DNA of 64,000 nt from Pigmentibacter sp. JX0631 (lineage in GTDB: Bacteria > Bdellovibrionota_B > Oligoflexia > Silvanigrellales > Silvanigrellaceae): NCBI RefSeq assembly GCF_029873255.1, contig NZ_CP123622.1:1210501-1274500 (forward strand). Direction: 5' to 3'. The notes beneath the pieces were generated by a model. The model was not told the origin of the DNA and did no database searches. It saw nothing but the letters and a program-made list of their open reading frames with translations. Below, in pieces: positions 17,863-26,749 of the stretch. The first letter of the stretch is position 1. Each line of letters begins with the position of its first letter. The position numbers were made by a program, and so were the translations under genes.

Positions 17863-19608
17863 ATGTGGAAAAAGAAATTAAAAAATATAAATAAAAAAAT
17901 ATATGTAATTTACTGGATAATTATCTCTTTTATAATTTCTTTTATTTTAGTGATAATTGATATCGCAGTAATTAATCATCAACTAAAAGACTACTACTTA
18001 TCTACCTTTGGTTACACAGAATACTTAATGCAAAATAATTATTCGCTGGAAGCATACAGACGGCTTATAGAAGTTTCTTCATCAATTTACATTTATGAAA
18101 AAGTTGAAAAAAATAACTTTTTTGCTGCGGAAATATGGGACTGCGTAAAATGTGAAGGAAACCGTTTTCCAATTTGGCAAACAAATGCCTCTTCTATAGC
18201 TGAAACAAAAACAAAAAATTCTATATTTTTGAATGATGTTTTCAAAAAATTGAATTCAATTTTTATATATAATGACTGGCTCATTATTGGTGTTTCATTT
18301 CCTATTTATTCTTATAAAATTTCAAATGACAAAGTGTTTCAACAAAAAAAATACACTTTAAAATTCTATAAAAAAGCATTAGACTATAAAGTATTCAAAG
18401 ATAGTACTTCATTTTTTGAAGTATTTACAATTTTAAATGTCTTAGTTTTCATGCTTCTTCTATTTATAGTTATTTTACCTTTATCAATTTTAAAAAGAAA
18501 AGTTGCAGTAAATACTGCCAGAAAAATAGAATCTAGTACATTAGAAAATATCAAAAATATGATTGAACATGAACTAGTAAATCAAGAAAATGTCTTAAAA
18601 TTTCCGTTAGATTTAAAAGCTTCAATAACTGCTGCTTTGCATCATAATAATGTAGCACAAATTATATTAAGAAAAGTCCGCATAGAAAATATAAATCCAT
18701 TAGAGGTTTTAGATGAAGTATGGAAAAATATTGGTAATACAAATATTTTACTAACTTGTAATATTAATATAAAAAATAAGGCTAGATTTGACAGAAGTAA
18801 GCTATTTATCGCTTTTAATACGATATTAAAAAATGCTGTTCATTCAAGTGTTCAAGCAAAAAATATTGAAGTAAATATAGTTCAAAACTGGTATCATAAT
18901 TTCAAAAAAACAATTTTGGTAGACATTTCTAATGATGGATTACCAATACCTAGAGAATTACGTTCAAAAATTTTAAACGGCTTTACAAATAAAACAGACG
19001 GACATGGAATTGCGCTTAAGAATTTAAAGGAAATATTGAAAAAAAATGGTAGCTATTTAAAATTACTTTCAACTTCTAAAACTTGCTTTTCATTTGAAAT
19101 TAAGGCTGCAGAAGATAAAATGATAATTCAAAAGAAAATTTTATTAAAAAATGATATTATTGAAGAAAATATTAAAAATAAAATAGATGAACTAAGTGAA
19201 AAGCCATTGGTTATATTAATAGAAGATAATGAATTAATTTGGCATGGTTGGAAGTTAAAAATGACCGATGCCCACATTATATTTTTTCGAAATCCTGATG
19301 AATTTTTTTGTCATATAGATGAAGAAAGAATGAATGGTAATTATTTTTTATCAAAAGTTGATGCTATAATTAGTGACTTCGATTTTGGTAATGGTGTAAA
19401 TTTTATTAATTCTAATTTAATAGGAGGTATTGAAAATGAAGAAGAAAAGTTTAAAGGGAAAATAATTTTATGTACTGGTTTTAATGAAAAAATACAAAAA
19501 GGCATACCACAATTTATGAAATTAAAAATTGATTTATTTTTTCAAAAAAGACCTATGTCATATTTAGAAATAAATGAAATGATTAATATGAAAAAATCAT
19601 CTTCCTAA
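17863..19608 (+). CDS. Hybrid sensor histidine kinase with C-terminal receiver domain
   Basis: The 581-residue protein has two membrane helices (about residues 14-36 and 187-209) around a periplasmic sensor domain of about 150 residues, then a cytoplasmic dimerisation helix region, a GHKL ATPase domain and a receiver domain. Visible motifs: N box ILKNAVHSS (Asn324), DISNDG (Asp354), DGHGIAL (380-385); receiver acid pair Glu454-Asp455, phosphoacceptor region SDFDFG (Asp505 or Asp507) and Lys562. The usual SHELRTPL H box is absent; His236 in MIEHELVN is the only candidate phosphorylation site. I choose ATG 17863 over a TTG 12 codons upstream because the TTG lies inside the preceding gene. Output partner unknown. 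Confidence 0.82.
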   Translation: MWKKKLKNINKKIYVIYWIIISFIISFILVIIDIAVINHQLKDYYLSTFGYTEYLMQNNYSLEAYRRLIEVSSSIYIYEKVEKNNFFAAEIWDCVKCEGNRFPIWQTNASSIAETKTKNSIFLNDVFKKLNSIFIYNDWLIIGVSFPIYSYKISNDKVFQQKKYTLKFYKKALDYKVFKDSTSFFEVFTILNVLVFMLLLFIVILPLSILKRKVAVNTARKIESSTLENIKNMIEHELVNQENVLKFPLDLKASITAALHHNNVAQIILRKVRIENINPLEVLDEVWKNIGNTNILLTCNINIKNKARFDRSKLFIAFNTILKNAVHSSVQAKNIEVNIVQNWYHNFKKTILVDISNDGLPIPRELRSKILNGFTNKTDGHGIALKNLKEILKKNGSYLKLLSTSKTCFSFEIKAAEDKMIIQKKILLKNDIIEENIKNKIDELSEKPLVILIEDNELIWHGWKLKMTDAHIIFFRNPDEFFCHIDEERMNGNYFLSKVDAIISDFDFGNGVNFINSNLIGGIENEEEKFKGKIILCTGFNEKIQKGIPQFMKLKIDLFFQKRPMSYLEINEMINMKKSSS

Positions 19609-19609
19609 A

Positions 19610-20155
19610 TTAAAAATTGTCTATTAAATTTCTAATTCTATTTAAATTATCATCAACAAAGCATTTTTTATAAATCATTTGTCTAGCAATTATTGAAAAA
19701 TCATGCACTGATATTTTCATTTTCCTAATAAGAACTAATAATCTAACTAATTCTCTTCTTGCTTCAATAGAAAGTTCTTTATCAATTAGTTGTATTTCTT
19801 TTAAAAACACTGAAATATTTGGATCATCATTAAAATCAGAATGCTGTACATTAAAAAATGTGCAAATAATTTCAGGATAACTTTTGTTAAAAAAATCCCC
19901 CATTTTTTTAACAACTTTATAGTCATCTAAAATTTTAATTGGATTTTCATATATTCTATGCAAAGTTTTCAAACTTATTTCCAGTAAATTTGCCATTTCT
20001 TCTCTTGCCTCTAAAGGAAAAGATAAAAAATAGTCTACTTGAGTACTATCTTCTTTTAATGGCTTTATCTTTAACTGTGAATTACAGTTTGCTGAAAGAA
20101 TTAGTAACATTTTATTCAATTTATGAATAATATTATCTGCTATAGTAGTTTCCAT
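19610..20155 (-). CDS. Hypothetical protein, 181 residues
   Basis: I do not recognise this family. The 181-residue protein is predicted soluble and helical, with no signal peptide. Two stretches resemble each other: FPLEAREEMANLLEISLKTL (about residues 51-70) and LSIEARRELVRLLVLIRKMK (about 134-153), suggesting an internal helical repeat. It runs convergently toward the sensor kinase gene; the two stop codons are one base apart. The gene following it on the same strand is a lipoprotein gene. Confidence 0.6.
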   Translation of the reverse strand: METTIADNIIHKLNKMLLILSANCNSQLKIKPLKEDSTQVDYFLSFPLEAREEMANLLEISLKTLHRIYENPIKILDDYKVVKKMGDFFNKSYPEIICTFFNVQHSDFNDDPNISVFLKEIQLIDKELSIEARRELVRLLVLIRKMKISVHDFSIIARQMIYKKCFVDDNLNRIRNLIDNF

Positions 20156-20176
20156 TTTACAATAATTTCAAAATCT

Positions 20177-20527
20177 TTACTTACTAGATATAGGTAAATT
20201 TGCAGGAGTATTTTCACAAGTTCCTTCTTCAAGAACATCAATTATAATATCGTGTGAATCAAATACAAAAGATCTTTTGCAAAGAAAATTCATGCGTAAA
20301 TCTTTATTTGTAGCAGTTCGATCGGCAGAAAAAAATTGGCGATAAGAAATGATATCATTCTTCCCAACTTTCTCTTTTGAGTCTGGTGTTCCATATTTTG
20401 GATGCTTTAAAACTTCTGCAATATTTTTGCCAATCCAAGGTTTTAATGAAACATTATCAGATTGTCTTTTATCGATACTTTCACAAGAAGCTAGAAGAAA
20501 TGGTAGTAAAAACAAAATTTTTTTCAT
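20177..20527 (-). CDS. Small lipoprotein of unknown function
   Basis: The protein (116 residues from the chosen start) begins MKKILFLLPFLLASCES, a clear lipoprotein signal with acylated Cys15. The mature part has WIGKNIAEVLKHPKYGTPDS, which resembles the short helix-turn found in SmpA/BamE-like lipoproteins, but the rest is not distinctive. I start at 20527 because AAAGGA lies 8 bases upstream; an in-frame ATG 19 codons earlier would overlap the Nudix gene and spoil the signal. Gene order suggests transcription with the Nudix and MFS genes. Confidence 0.7.
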   Translation of the reverse strand: MKKILFLLPFLLASCESIDKRQSDNVSLKPWIGKNIAEVLKHPKYGTPDSKEKVGKNDIISYRQFFSADRTATNKDLRMNFLCKRSFVFDSHDIIIDVLEEGTCENTPANLPISSK

Positions 20528-20567
20528 AGTAAAAATCCTTTTATAAATTAATAATTTAACAATATTA

Positions 20568-21035
20568 TTACCAACGTTCATCAACTTTTTTTTGGCCTAA
20601 AAATATCTCAGCAACCCGCTTTTTTGTTGCTTTAGAGACATCTAAAGGAAGTTCTGTTATTGGAAACCACTTTGCTTCCGCAATTTCTTTATTCCGCTTA
20701 AATTCTTCTATTTGAAATTCTTTTATAATATATAATGTAACTATATCATGAACTCCAAGATAAAAATTTAAATAACAATCTATAATTTGGGGTGAATTTA
20801 TAGGAGTTACAGCTACCTCTTCTTTTAATTCACGAACAATTGCTTGTCTTGGGGATTCTCCTTTATCAACACCACCGCCAGGAAAATGCCAGCCAGCGGT
20901 ATAAGTATGTTTGACAAGCAAGACTTCATTCTTTTTATTTAAAATTACAGCTCTAACACCATGTGTAGTAATACCAACACATTTTTGATAGCTTTTAAAT
21001 AATTTTAATAAAACAAAGTAAATGCTAAATTTCAA
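20568..21035 (-). CDS. Nudix hydrolase
   Basis: The 155-residue protein carries a Nudix box, GGVDKGESPRQAIVRELKEEVAV, matching Gx5Ex7REUxEExGU except that Gly is replaced by Ala near the end. Nudix enzymes cleave nucleoside diphosphates linked to another group; the substrate cannot be read from the sequence. Its start overlaps the MFS gene stop by 4 bases, so translation is likely coupled to the transporter. The small lipoprotein gene follows about 40 bases later. Confidence 0.85.
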   Translation of the reverse strand: MKFSIYFVLLKLFKSYQKCVGITTHGVRAVILNKKNEVLLVKHTYTAGWHFPGGGVDKGESPRQAIVRELKEEVAVTPINSPQIIDCYLNFYLGVHDIVTLYIIKEFQIEEFKRNKEIAEAKWFPITELPLDVSKATKKRVAEIFLGQKKVDERW

Positions 21036-22198
21036 CTAAGCCTCTTTTTCATGAAAATACTTCTACTTAATTCAATACCATAAACTGCTACTGGAAATAA
21101 AATCGCCAAAAAGAATCCATTGCTATCAGAATAAAGCATACTTACTCCAACAATTGGAGGACCAATTAATGAACCTAAGCCAAACATCGCAACAATTGCT
21201 GAGTTTCCTCCAGCTAAACTGCTTCCTTGATATTTATTTCCAACAATAATTAAAGCTAGTGTATAAAATCCTGAGATACAAGCTCCCCAAAAAAACAAAA
21301 TAACATATAACACAATAGGCTGCAAAATAAATATTTTTATACCTATAGCTCCTAAAACTCCTAAAATAACACATACTAATAATGACTTTAAAGACCCATA
21401 TTTATCAGCAATAGCTCCTATAAAATATTGCAAACAAGCTTGTCCTAAACCAACAGAAATTAATAAAGAAACAGAAACTCTTTCAGTTAGTCCATTTTTT
21501 TCACCAAATATTGGGAGCAAATTAAATGCTGAAGTTTCTAAATATCCATAGACAACTGCGGCAAACATAGCTACTGGAGTGGAAAGAATAATAGGAATTA
21601 AAGGAGTTTTTTCTTCAGACGTAATATTTGGAATTTTATTTTTTGCAATAAATAATGGTACTAAAACTAGAGCAAGAAAAAAAGACCCTACGATAAAAGG
21701 AGTGAGTCCTTGCGACCCTGTAATAGTTAAAATACCCGCGCCAGTAAAATATCCAATGCTTAAACAAGAAGAAAAAATACCCATGATTCTTCCGCGAATT
21801 TGATCATTTGATAATTCAGCTATCCATGTTTCACTTGCAACAAAGATTGCATCTAGACAAGCTCCAAAAATAAATCTTAACAAAAACCAAAACAATAAAA
21901 CTTGCGTAAAATAAAAACTAATGAATGATAAAAGAGAAACTACAACACAAAAGAAAATAAAAACTTTTAATCCATATTTTTCTAAATATTTTACAAATAA
22001 TGGTGAAAGTAACATAGCTGCTAAGGCTGGCATAGCAGTATTTAGCCCAATTATTGAAGAAGAATATCCCATATTTTTCATTATGATTGATAGTAAAGGC
22101 AGAGATAAACCAAAACCAATACCAGTAGCAGCAACACAACATAACGCAGCAATAATTCCTGATGTATTTTTATTTTCACGAAAGTTAAGAAATTTCAC
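21032..22198 (-). CDS. MFS transporter
   Basis: The 388-residue protein has 12 hydrophobic segments typical of the major facilitator superfamily. It begins with a cytoplasmic MKFLNFRENKN, followed by helix 1 (IIAALCCVAATGIGFGLSLP) and a loop-2-type segment PLFVKYLEKYGLKVFIFF between helices 2 and 3. The stretch GRIMGIFSSCLSIGYFTGAG resembles the YcaD/quinolone-exporter-type MFS proteins. Substrate is unknown. It is coupled by a 4-base overlap to the Nudix gene, which hints at a nucleotide-type or detoxification role only weakly. Confidence 0.88.
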   Translation of the reverse strand: MKFLNFRENKNTSGIIAALCCVAATGIGFGLSLPLLSIIMKNMGYSSSIIGLNTAMPALAAMLLSPLFVKYLEKYGLKVFIFFCVVVSLLSFISFYFTQVLLFWFLLRFIFGACLDAIFVASETWIAELSNDQIRGRIMGIFSSCLSIGYFTGAGILTITGSQGLTPFIVGSFFLALVLVPLFIAKNKIPNITSEEKTPLIPIILSTPVAMFAAVVYGYLETSAFNLLPIFGEKNGLTERVSVSLLISVGLGQACLQYFIGAIADKYGSLKSLLVCVILGVLGAIGIKIFILQPIVLYVILFFWGACISGFYTLALIIVGNKYQGSSLAGGNSAIVAMFGLGSLIGPPIVGVSMLYSDSNGFFLAILFPVAVYGIELSRSIFMKKRLS

Positions 22199-22331
22199 AA
22201 ATTGTATACCTATAGATAGCGGAATAATAACCTAAAGGTTATTGAATTTAGAACTTTATTTTAAAAATTTTATTATGTCAAACAAGAAATTATACCATAA
22301 AAAATGGTAATATATTAATAATTATATACAA

Positions 22332-23105
22332 TTATTCGTTTTTTTCAGCTTTTTCTTTAGACATATCTTTATTCAAACTACTGTTTTCAACACCATTCAT
22401 TTTATTATCTTCATTATCCATTCCTTGTGCTGAAGATTTTTCTTTAATAGGTGCTTGCTCTTGTATTGGTACTTTTGTAGAAAATCCTTTAGGCAGCAAA
22501 GGAGACTGACGTTCATCTTTATTCACTGATTTTCCAGTTTCTTTTGAATAAGTCCCTTTTGGTAAATTAGGATCAATGAACTCTGTTTTTTGGAATTTCG
22601 GCAATTCACCAGGCATCAAAGGATGATAGCTTTGTTCAACTGAAATATCGTAGTGAGGAGCATCGATATAAATATTCCCACTGCCATCAATTCTCACATT
22701 TACATTTTCTAAATCTTGGTTTTTTATTGAGTTTATATTTACCCCATTTAAGTAGATGATTCGACCTGTCATGTAAGTAGATTCATAAGGTAATTTTCTT
22801 GGACTCATTGGAACTGGTTGAACAGCAATTCCCTGCGGTCTTTGCAGTGTTACAGCAGGAGCATTCATAAGTTCTAAAGACTGATTTGTTACAGGTATTG
22901 GCACACTTCCTACTCTTTGAACCCCACTTCCTTGTAATGGAGCTACTTGCATAGGAATTTCTTGCATACTTGTTTGAGCCTGCTGTTTATATTCTGGAGG
23001 TATCGACTTAAAATCTGAGATAGGATCTTGAGCAAAAGCTTCAACTACATAGAAATTTAAAAATAAATAACAAATATTTTTTAAAAAAGAAAAATAATAT
23101 TTCAT
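22332..23105 (-). CDS. Secreted proline-rich protein of unknown function
   Basis: The 257-residue protein has a Sec signal peptide (residues 1 to about 25, ending VVEAFAQD) and a mature part rich in Pro, Gln and Val. A compact central segment of about 60 residues, including TGRIIYLNGVNINSIKNQDL and VNVRIDGSGNIYIDAPHY, looks like small beta strands. The C-terminal 70 residues are Lys/Glu/Asn-rich and probably disordered. Start supported by AAGGA 5-6 bases upstream. I cannot name a family. It stands between the MFS gene and the oxidoreductase gene on the same strand. Confidence 0.65.
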   Translation of the reverse strand: MKYYFSFLKNICYLFLNFYVVEAFAQDPISDFKSIPPEYKQQAQTSMQEIPMQVAPLQGSGVQRVGSVPIPVTNQSLELMNAPAVTLQRPQGIAVQPVPMSPRKLPYESTYMTGRIIYLNGVNINSIKNQDLENVNVRIDGSGNIYIDAPHYDISVEQSYHPLMPGELPKFQKTEFIDPNLPKGTYSKETGKSVNKDERQSPLLPKGFSTKVPIQEQAPIKEKSSAQGMDNEDNKMNGVENSSLNKDMSKEKAEKNE

Positions 23106-23153
23106 AATATTCCTTAATATTTAAAGGAGTTAATTACAAAATAACCTATTTAC

Positions 23154-24248
23154 TTATTTTTCAAAGAGCATTTTTTGCATTCTTTCACCAATTACTGGAG
23201 CAAATAAAAAACCGCTTTTATGAGCTCCTGCACAAATAAATTTTTTTATGTTGTCATTTTTTGAAACTAATTCTGTTAAAACAATTTCAGAATGTCCAAA
23301 TCCAACACGATAACCATCAATTTGTTTTAAAAGTTTAATATTTGAAATATTATGAGGAAAATCAATAAATAAATTTTGGAGAAAATTTAAAAATTTTATA
23401 TTTTTTTCATACAACCTATCATTATTACCAATATCATTTAAATTATTTATTTTAGCTGTAGAAGATGAAATATAATTAATAAAACTATTACCACTTAAAG
23501 TAATTTTATCTTTTGTTACCAATGAAACTTTTTCTACTAGCGAATACTCATTTAAATGAAATAATTTTTCTCCTTCAAATGTAGAACCTATTGTTAATCT
23601 TTCTTTAGCAAGTTCTAGAGGTAATTCAAATTGTAATTCATTTAATAATGGCTTAGTCCATGCGCCAACACAAAATATAATATTTTTACAATGAGATTTT
23701 CTTATAATATCTTTATAATAAGAAAGATTAAAATCATTTTTTTCGATATTTACAGATCTTTTTTCCAGTACATTTCTTAGTAATAGTAACAATTTTTTTC
23801 CATCTACCCAAGCTTCATTCTCATATATAATTGTGTTATTCTTTGCTTGAATACTGGTTAAAGGTAAATTTCGTTTATTAAGTTCTACATCTGTTTGCTT
23901 TACTCTTTTATAATGTTCAAACATTTCAAAGGAATTAGAAAAATAGTCTATTCCTTTTCCTTCATTATAAATTTTATTTACTTGAAACTCAGAAGCATTC
24001 AATTCTTTTATTAATGATTGCAACCAATTTTTATAAATTACTTTACTTTCTAGTTTTAATCTAAAATGCGGATCTCTAGCAAATAGCTGTCCTTTAGTTG
24101 CTAAATTAGCAGCCGCTGCATAAGAACCTGATTTTTCGTTTTCATTTGAAATAATTTTTATCTCTTTCGGAGAGATTAAATTTCTAGTTAAATATTCGGC
24201 AACTGACAATCCCAATATACCAGAACCTATAATAATGTATTGTGTCAT
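23154..24248 (-). CDS. FAD-dependent oxidoreductase (DAO family)
   Basis: The 364-residue protein opens with a dinucleotide-binding fold, YIIIGSGILGLSVAEYL (Gly-x-Gly-x-x-Gly), and ends with YRVGFGHSEIVLTEL and a C-terminal ICAGAHKSGFLFAPVIG, the pattern of DAO-family flavoenzymes such as glycine oxidase or D-amino-acid dehydrogenase. The middle is divergent, so the substrate is not clear. I use ATG 24248, which has AAAGG 7 bases upstream; a TTG two codons earlier would sit inside that spacing. Confidence 0.78.
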   Translation of the reverse strand: MTQYIIIGSGILGLSVAEYLTRNLISPKEIKIISNENEKSGSYAAAANLATKGQLFARDPHFRLKLESKVIYKNWLQSLIKELNASEFQVNKIYNEGKGIDYFSNSFEMFEHYKRVKQTDVELNKRNLPLTSIQAKNNTIIYENEAWVDGKKLLLLLRNVLEKRSVNIEKNDFNLSYYKDIIRKSHCKNIIFCVGAWTKPLLNELQFELPLELAKERLTIGSTFEGEKLFHLNEYSLVEKVSLVTKDKITLSGNSFINYISSSTAKINNLNDIGNNDRLYEKNIKFLNFLQNLFIDFPHNISNIKLLKQIDGYRVGFGHSEIVLTELVSKNDNIKKFICAGAHKSGFLFAPVIGERMQKMLFEK

Positions 24249-24320
24249 TTTCAAGCCTTTATAAATTAAGGATATAATCCTTCAAGACTGATATATGACA
24301 GATGAATTAAAAAGATAAGT

Positions 24321-25745
24321 TTATTTTAAATTATCTTGATTAAAAGCATATTTTCCCATACTTTTTAGGTAAAGGTAAGCGCTTTTTACTTGATAGTCGT
24401 CCCGTAATTGGCTTGGCCATTTACTTATTTCAATATCATTTTCATTTTGTTTATTTTGGAGCGAAATAGTATCTTGATCTTTTGCTTCGATATGTTTCTC
24501 TAAATCAGCTTCTCTTCTGGGATAACGTAATTGCGGGCTCTCATTTTGTTGTAACTGTTGAACTTTCCCAAGAACTGATTGGGAAATGAGAGGGATATCT
24601 GGAGTAATTCCTTTTGCTTGAATACTTCTTCCTTTCGGAGTGAAGTACCTAGCAATAGTCATTTTTAATGCTCCCCCATTAGGTAAAGGAATAATATTTT
24701 GCACACTTCCTTTCCCAAACGTTTGCGTACCCATAATTATTGCACGTTCCCTATCTTGTAATGCACCCGCAACTATTTCACTCGCACTGGCGGTACCTTC
24801 ATTTACAAGAACAATCATTGGAAAACTTGATAAAGTATTTCTTTTTATTGCATATTCAACATCATCTGGTTTATTGATATCTCTCCCTACAGTAGAAACT
24901 ATAATGCCCGAATCAATAAATAAATTTGTTACTTTAACTGCTTGTTCGAGTAATCCTCCTGGATTATTCCGCAAATCCAAAATGAGTCCCTTAATTTTCC
25001 CATTATTTTTTGTTTCAAAATTTTTAATATACTTTCCTAATTGTTCAGACGCATCCTCTTGAAAAATAGTTAATTTTGTATATGCATAACCTGAAGAAAG
25101 TTCTGCAATAGAAGCACTGTTACTTCGAATAACTTCTCTTTCAATAGTTGCCTTTTTTATTAACCCTTGTTTCCCATTTTTATCAGGTGTAAAATATTCA
25201 ATAGTAATACTACTACCAACTATTCCGCGCATTTTACTAAGAGCTTCTTCAATTGTTTTTTGATTTACTATTACATTTCCTACAGAATAAATAATATCTC
25301 CAGCTTTTAATCCAGCTCGTTGCGCAGGTGAATTTTCTACAATTTCGACTATTTCTAATTTACCGCCTGCTGGATTAATAACAACTCCTATACCTCCAAA
25401 TTTACCGCTTGTATCAGAACTAAAGTCTGAATATTGTTTTGCAGTAAGATATGTTGTGTGCGGATCTAACTCTGATGTCATTCCTTTTAAAGCTTTTTCA
25501 ATTAAAACATCAGGATTTACTGCTTTTGGATCCACATAATTTGCCTCAAGTAAATTTAGTACCTTTGCAAAAGCTTCTAGTGATTGAAATTTTTTATTTT
25601 CTATTTCTATTTTTTGTTTTGCATCTTTTTCATTTGTATTGTCAGGTGGAATTACATTAGAAAATAGTTCATCAGGATGAGCAAACGTTTCTGAAGCATG
25701 AAAAGCAGTGAAAATTACAAGCAATTTAACACATAATTTTAACAT
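24321..25745 (-). CDS. ctpA: C-terminal processing peptidase (S41 family)
   Basis: Periplasmic serine protease that degrades or trims proteins from the C-terminus. The 474-residue protein has a signal peptide (1-22), an N-terminal helical region with LDPHTTYL, a PDZ domain (about 115-195, FGGIGVVI and AQRAGLKAGDIIYSV) and the S41 catalytic core with LDLRNNPGGLL, the Ser-containing GTASASE (317-323) and the general-base Lys345 in FGKGSVQ. All catalytic elements are present. Length fits the CtpA group rather than the longer Prc. AAAGGTAAGAGT lies just before the ATG. Confidence 0.94.
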   Translation of the reverse strand: MLKLCVKLLVIFTAFHASETFAHPDELFSNVIPPDNTNEKDAKQKIEIENKKFQSLEAFAKVLNLLEANYVDPKAVNPDVLIEKALKGMTSELDPHTTYLTAKQYSDFSSDTSGKFGGIGVVINPAGGKLEIVEIVENSPAQRAGLKAGDIIYSVGNVIVNQKTIEEALSKMRGIVGSSITIEYFTPDKNGKQGLIKKATIEREVIRSNSASIAELSSGYAYTKLTIFQEDASEQLGKYIKNFETKNNGKIKGLILDLRNNPGGLLEQAVKVTNLFIDSGIIVSTVGRDINKPDDVEYAIKRNTLSSFPMIVLVNEGTASASEIVAGALQDRERAIIMGTQTFGKGSVQNIIPLPNGGALKMTIARYFTPKGRSIQAKGITPDIPLISQSVLGKVQQLQQNESPQLRYPRREADLEKHIEAKDQDTISLQNKQNENDIEISKWPSQLRDDYQVKSAYLYLKSMGKYAFNQDNLK

Positions 25746-25850
25746 ACTCTTACCTTTGCAACTTATAATCCATTTTTTTATTAATTTTATTTTAATCTTA
25801 TTAATAGTAGATATAAAGCAGGTAAAATTTGACTCTCTTTTTTACCTAGG

Positions 25851-25885
25851 AAAAAATCCATAAGCTATTTACATATGGATTTTTT
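25851..25885 (-). terminator. Terminator of the sdhCAB operon
   Basis: Perfect 12-bp arms AAAAAATCCATA (25851-25862) and TATGGATTTTTT (25874-25885) around an 11-base loop. Read on the minus strand it is a stem ending in a T-run, 22 bases after the sdhB stop. The A/T symmetry means it could also work weakly in the other direction, but the ctpA gene upstream is also minus-strand. Confidence 0.75.
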
Positions 25886-25907
25886 ATCTAAGTAACAAAA
25901 GTTATTC

Positions 25908-26729
25908 CTAGGCTGGAGAGCCTTCGTTTGATCCTAATTTACGCCCAGGATAACTTTTTCTTCCAGAAATCATAGACTTCATAAATTCTCTATTGAGCCG
26001 AGCAATATTTTCCAAACTAATATCTTTTGGACAAGCACCTGCACAACTTCCCATATTGGTACAAGAACCAAAATCTTCAGAATCCATTTGATAAACCATC
26101 TTCGCAACTCGCTGAGAACTTTCAGCTTGCCCTTGAGGTAACAAAGAAAGTTGTGAAACTTTCGCAGAAAGAAACAACATCGCAGATCCATTTCGACAAG
26201 CTGCAACACAGGCACCACAACCTATGCAAGTAGCCGCATCAAATGCGAGATCAGCATTTTCTTTCGGAACTGGAATTGCGTTTCCGTCAGGAGCACTTCC
26301 TGTATTTACAGATATATAACCACCTGATTGAATTATGCGATCGAGTGCGCTTCTATCTACAACGAGATCTTTAATAATTGGAAAAGCCTTCGCAAGGAAT
26401 GGTTCAACTACGATAGTTTGTCCATCTTGATAATGACGCATATGCAATTGGCAAGCGGTTGTTGATGTTTGCGGTCCGTGCGGATTGCCATCGATCACCA
26501 TCGAACAGGAACCACATATTCCTTCACGACAATCATGATCAAAAGCTACGGGCTCTTCACCCTTCTGAATTAATTTTTGATTTAATATATCGAGCATTTC
26601 TAAGAACGACATATCTGGATTTACATTGTTTAGTTCATAGTCAACCAACTTCCCATTGGCATGCGGACCTGATTGTCTCCAAACCTTTAAATGTAAAGTC
26701 ATCATTTTATGTGCATTTGATTTATCCAT
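25908..26729 (-). CDS. sdhB: Succinate dehydrogenase/fumarate reductase iron-sulfur subunit
   Basis: SdhB passes electrons from the flavoprotein to the membrane quinone site. The 273-residue protein has the [2Fe-2S] ligands Cys67, Cys72, Cys75 and Cys93 ([19 protein letters not shown]), then the [4Fe-4S] motif [11 protein letters not shown] and the final cluster ligands in [13 protein letters not shown]. The layout is that of the longer B-type SdhB proteins found with a single cytochrome b subunit. It follows sdhA by 20 bases with its own AGGAT ribosome site. Confidence 0.95.
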   Translation of the reverse strand: MDKSNAHKMMTLHLKVWRQSGPHANGKLVDYELNNVNPDMSFLEMLDILNQKLIQKGEEPVAFDHDCREGICGSCSMVIDGNPHGPQTSTTACQLHMRHYQDGQTIVVEPFLAKAFPIIKDLVVDRSALDRIIQSGGYISVNTGSAPDGNAIPVPKENADLAFDAATCIGCGACVAACRNGSAMLFLSAKVSQLSLLPQGQAESSQRVAKMVYQMDSEDFGSCTNMGSCAGACPKDISLENIARLNREFMKSMISGRKSYPGRKLGSNEGSPA

Positions 26730-26749
26730 AAGGTCATAATCCTTTTTGT

